Positions 5,838 to 8,355 of a stretch of 8,355 nt of DNA are shown in pieces. Origin of the DNA: Halobacteroidaceae bacterium. Its GTDB lineage: Bacteria > Bacillota > Halanaerobiia > B1SED10-174. The notes beneath the pieces are model-generated. The model did not search any database. It was not told where the DNA came from and was given only the letters and a program-made list of their open reading frames with translations. The stretch spans positions 1 through 8,355 of the forward strand of contig PUKG01000209.1 in assembly GCA_003550445.1 (NCBI GenBank), written 5' to 3'. Position numbers and translations under genes: made by a program. Position 1 is the first letter of the stretch. Each line of letters opens with the position of its first letter.

Positions 5838-7184
5838 ATGGCTTACTTAGAGGTAAAACGAGTTGCCCGGGAATTGGCACTGGACAAAGCAGTTCATTAC
5901 CTTGCCCAAGACCCGGATAAAAACCTTTTTGTTTTGCTGGATTTTGCCGAAAGATTGGCTTTTGACCGGGAACAGAAAAGAAAAATAAAGCTTTTGCGGG
6001 AACATTTTAAGGATAATGAACAGGTAAAAGAGCAGGCTCGAAGACTATCGAAAAATCCTCAAATGCTTTCCCGGTTTATGATTAACTGGGTTGGAAATGG
6101 TATGCTGGATGGCCAGAGGATAAGAGTAGAAAAAGCTAAAGAGTTGGGAGTATCTGTTCCTTCCCTGATCCTTATTGACCCCACTGCAGCTTGCAATCTG
6201 CGTTGCCCGGGGTGTTGGGCCCAGGATTACAGCAAAGCAGACAGCCTGGAACCCGAATTATTTGACAGGATTCTAAGAGAAGCCAAGGAGTTAGGGATAT
6301 ACTGGGTTGTCCTTTCCGGCGGAGAGCCCTTTGCCTATCCCCAGCTTTTGGATATAATTTCCGACCACCAGGACATGGCCTTTATGGCCTATACCAACGG
6401 AACTTTAATTGATGAAAAAACAGCCCAAAGAATGGGTGAGATGGCAAATATCTCTCCCGCCTTTAGCCTTGAGGGCTGGGAAAAAGAAACAGACGCCCGA
6501 AGGGGTAAAGGAACTTTTGAAAAAATCAGGAATTCAATGGCTTTAATGCGGGAGAACGGAATTTACTTTGGCGCCTCGGTAACTGCAACCAGTGAGAATG
6601 TGGACATATTATTTAATGATGATTATATTGACTGGCTTGTAGACGAAGGTGCAGTTTACATGTGGAGTTTTCACTATGTTCCCGTAGGCAGGGATTCGGA
6701 TACAAACCTGATGCTTTCGGCAGAGCAAAGAAGGGGCCTTATAGATAGGGTCGGCAGGTTGCGCAGTGAAAAACCAATACTTATTGCAGACTTTTGGAAT
6801 GATGGTGAAGCAACCCAGGGCTGTATTGCGGGAGGCAGGCTTTATTTCCACATAAATGCTGCAGGGGATGTTGAACCATGCGCCTTTGCCCATTTTGCAA
6901 CAGACAATATCAGGGGAAAGAGCCTGGAGGAGGTCCTGCAGAATCCTCTTTTCAAGGCAATGCAGAAAAGGCATCCCTACAGTGAAAACTACCTGATGCC
7001 CTGTCCGATAATAGACCATCCGGAAGTATTAAGGGAAGTAATAAAAGAAAGTGGAGCAAAACCAACCCATCCAGATGCTGAACACCTTATAAATGGAGAA
7101 ATTGCTAACCAGCTTGATAAAATTTCAGCTCGCTGGCGAGAAGAGACAAATAAATTTAAAATGGATCGAATAGTAAAAACCTAA
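5838..7184 (+). CDS. Radical SAM protein with reduced SPASM/twitch-like C-terminus
   Basis: This 448-residue cytosolic iron-sulfur enzyme reductively cleaves SAM to a 5'-deoxyadenosyl radical; its substrate is unknown. Residues 1-105 form a charged, probably helical N-terminal domain. The radical SAM core follows: Cys119, Cys123 and Cys126 in CNLRCPGC bind the SAM cluster, LSGGEPF (159-165) is the SAM-binding GGE motif, and YTNGTLI (185-191) and SLEGWEKETDARRGKGTFEKI (210-230 region) are typical later strands. A C-terminal auxiliary domain is suggested by Cys329 (QGCIAGG), Cys348 in GDVEPC, and Cys389 (MPCP), followed by about 55 polar residues. The sequence has only these six cysteines, fewer than a full SPASM domain. 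The layout suggests peptide or small-molecule modification, but no precursor peptide is recognised nearby. It is expressed from its own promoter, likely under the adjacent ArsR-like repressor, and ends directly at a terminator. Confidence 0.93.
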   Translation: MAYLEVKRVARELALDKAVHYLAQDPDKNLFVLLDFAERLAFDREQKRKIKLLREHFKDNEQVKEQARRLSKNPQMLSRFMINWVGNGMLDGQRIRVEKAKELGVSVPSLILIDPTAACNLRCPGCWAQDYSKADSLEPELFDRILREAKELGIYWVVLSGGEPFAYPQLLDIISDHQDMAFMAYTNGTLIDEKTAQRMGEMANISPAFSLEGWEKETDARRGKGTFEKIRNSMALMRENGIYFGASVTATSENVDILFNDDYIDWLVDEGAVYMWSFHYVPVGRDSDTNLMLSAEQRRGLIDRVGRLRSEKPILIADFWNDGEATQGCIAGGRLYFHINAAGDVEPCAFAHFATDNIRGKSLEEVLQNPLFKAMQKRHPYSENYLMPCPIIDHPEVLREVIKESGAKPTHPDAEHLINGEIANQLDKISARWREETNKFKMDRIVKT

Positions 7185-7209
7185 ACCGGGGCTAAAACCC
7201 GGTTTTTTT
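7183..7209 (+). terminator. Intrinsic terminator after the radical SAM gene
   Basis: AAACCGGG (7183-7190) pairs with CCCGGTTT (7198-7205) around a seven-base loop, and the T run continues to 7209. The stem begins within the stop codon of the gene. Confidence 0.9.
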
Positions 7210-7293
7210 CTGGTTTTACTTAGTTTTGAAAAGGATTAAAGGGGGGAATGAAGAAGAATAATTGTAGTAATTTAAGATCTTAGTTGTATGGCC

Positions 7294-7300
7294 AAAGGAG
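7294..7300 (+). promoter_or_regulatory. Ribosome binding site for aguA (decides a TTG start)
   Basis: AAAGGAG precedes TTG 7310 by nine bases. An in-frame TGA at 7301-7303 excludes earlier starts. No convincing promoter was found between the terminator and this site; TTGTAG (7262-7267) with TTGTAT (7284-7289) is a weak candidate. Confidence 0.7.
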
Positions 7301-7309
7301 TGAAAGGTC

Positions 7310-8355
7310 TTGGTAGAATTCTTGAATTCGAAACCTGCTCCAGATGGGTTCCGAATGCCGGGAGAATTTGAACCCCATAAAGGCTGCTGGATTATCTGGC
7401 CTGAACGTCCTGACAATTGGAGATTTGGGGCAAAACCAGCCCAAAAAGCTTTTGCAAAGGTTGCTGAAGAAATCAGTAAATTTGAACCTGTAACAGTTGG
7501 TGTTTCCAGAGAACAATACAAGAATGCCCGGGCGGTTTTGAGTTCCAAAATCCGTGTTGTTGAGCTTTCCAGCAATGATTCCTGGGTTAGGGATACCGGT
7601 CCAACCTTTGTCAAAAAAGGTAATGAAATAAGAGCCATAGATTGGAAATTTAATTCCTACGGAGGATTGGAAGACGGAGCTTATTTCCCCTGGGATCAGG
7701 ATGAATTAATTGCCGGAAAGATTTCGGAAATAGAGGGAACGGATTGTTACCGGGCCCCCCTTGTTTTAGAGGGTGGTTCCATCCATGTAGATGGTGAAGG
7801 GACCTGTTTGACAACTGAACAATGTTTATTAAACCCAAATAGAAATCCCCAATTAAACCGGGGAGAAATTGAGAATTTTCTTAAGGATTATCTAAACGTA
7901 GAGAAAATTATCTGGCTTCAAGATGGTGTGTACAATGATGAAACAGACGGTCATATTGATAACCTGGCCTGTTTTATAAAACCCGGAGAAGTTCTCCTCA
8001 CCTGGACGGATGATAAAAGTAACCCCCAATATGAGATTTCCAAAAAGGCTTATGAACGATTAAAAGAAACCGTTGACGCCAGGGGAAGAAAGATAAAAAT
8101 CCAAAAAATCCATCAACCAGGACCCCTTTATATGACCGAGGAAGAAATAAAGGGTATTGATTGTTCAAGAACTCACCTGGAAAGAGAAAAAGGAAGGCGC
8201 TTGCCTGCATCTTATGTTAATTTTTACCTGGCCAATGGAGCGGCAATAGTGCCCACTTTCTCCGACCCAAATGATAAACCAGCGCTCAGATTGATTAAAG
8301 AACTGTTTCCCGAAAGAGAAGTAATTGGAATTCCTTCCCGGGAAATTATCCTGGG
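7310..8355 (+). CDS. aguA: Agmatine deiminase, 3' end cut by the window
   Basis: The frame stays open from TTG 7310 to the window edge (348 codons plus two bases). It encodes a guanidine-modifying hydrolase that converts agmatine to N-carbamoylputrescine and ammonia in putrescine synthesis. Family signatures are clear: GFRMPGEFEPHKGCWIIWPE (13-32), DNWRFGAKPAQKAF (35-48), Asp95 in WVRDTGP, Glu154 in LEGGSIHVDGEGTCLTTEQC, and the His215/Asp217 pair in NDETDGHIDN. These align with catalytic Asp, Glu, His and Asp of known agmatine deiminases. Only the final segment carrying the catalytic cysteine (usually Gly-Gly-Gly-Asn-Ile-His-Cys) is missing, and the two last bases GG fit its first glycine. 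It is therefore a complete gene cut by the window, not a pseudogene. N-carbamoylputrescine amidase (aguB) would be the expected downstream partner, but it is not visible. Confidence 0.95.
   Translation, partial: MVEFLNSKPAPDGFRMPGEFEPHKGCWIIWPERPDNWRFGAKPAQKAFAKVAEEISKFEPVTVGVSREQYKNARAVLSSKIRVVELSSNDSWVRDTGPTFVKKGNEIRAIDWKFNSYGGLEDGAYFPWDQDELIAGKISEIEGTDCYRAPLVLEGGSIHVDGEGTCLTTEQCLLNPNRNPQLNRGEIENFLKDYLNVEKIIWLQDGVYNDETDGHIDNLACFIKPGEVLLTWTDDKSNPQYEISKKAYERLKETVDARGRKIKIQKIHQPGPLYMTEEEIKGIDCSRTHLEREKGRRLPASYVNFYLANGAAIVPTFSDPNDKPALRLIKELFPEREVIGIPSREIIL

Noticed and set aside
5773..5850. GTG-started 25-residue leader peptide overlapping the radical SAM start
   Set aside because: The only purine-rich site abuts the GTG with no spacing, and the peptide has no Cys, Ser/Thr-rich or repeat core expected of a radical SAM substrate.
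7248..7283. Eleven-codon open frame after a run of six G
   Set aside because: The spacing between the G run and ATG is one base and the product is too short to support.
7216..7638. Antisense open frame across the aguA start
   Set aside because: The + strand frame carries clear agmatine deiminase motifs; the antisense product is low-complexity and runs into the terminator region.

Overview
The window looks like chromosomal DNA from an anaerobic, probably thermophilic, low-GC Firmicute, something like Carboxydothermus or a relative. That assignment is an inference. It rests on strong AGGAGG-type ribosome binding sites, many TTG/GTG starts, sigma-A-like promoters, a tungsten aldehyde:ferredoxin oxidoreductase and an oxygen-sensitive radical SAM enzyme. 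All eight recognised genes are on the + strand. No RNA gene, mobile element or CRISPR array was recognised.

Bases 1-436 are an AT-rich, gene-free leader with an imperfect hairpin at 8-38. Bases 437-5226 hold an apparent five-gene operon: mtnA (methylthioribose-1-phosphate isomerase), a zinc-type medium-chain dehydrogenase overlapping it, a MoaD/ThiS-like small protein ending in Gly-Gly, aldehyde:ferredoxin oxidoreductase (aor), and an Lrp/AsnC-type regulator. A strong hairpin terminator at 5229-5257 closes it.

Bases 5272-5666 carry a clear promoter and a small ArsR-family repressor with a Cys-Val-Cys metal or metalloid motif. Bases 5667-5837 carry a second promoter with an operator-like inverted repeat over its -35 box, flanked by direct repeats. 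It drives a 448-residue radical SAM protein (5838-7184) whose C-terminal cluster domain has only three cysteines. A terminator follows at 7183-7209. The window ends inside an agmatine deiminase gene (aguA, from 7310), just short of its expected catalytic cysteine.

Working model (inference): MtnA processes methylthioribose-1-phosphate, and possibly 5-deoxyribose-1-phosphate, from spent SAM. An aldolase not seen here would yield an aldehyde. The dehydrogenase and the tungsten AOR, with its co-encoded sulfur-carrier-like protein, would reduce or oxidise that aldehyde, and the Lrp-like protein would sense a metabolite. The ArsR/radical SAM pair looks like a separate metal- or metalloid-responsive unit of unknown chemistry. 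AguA belongs to putrescine synthesis; if spermidine is then made, methylthioadenosine is released, which would feed the mtnA step.
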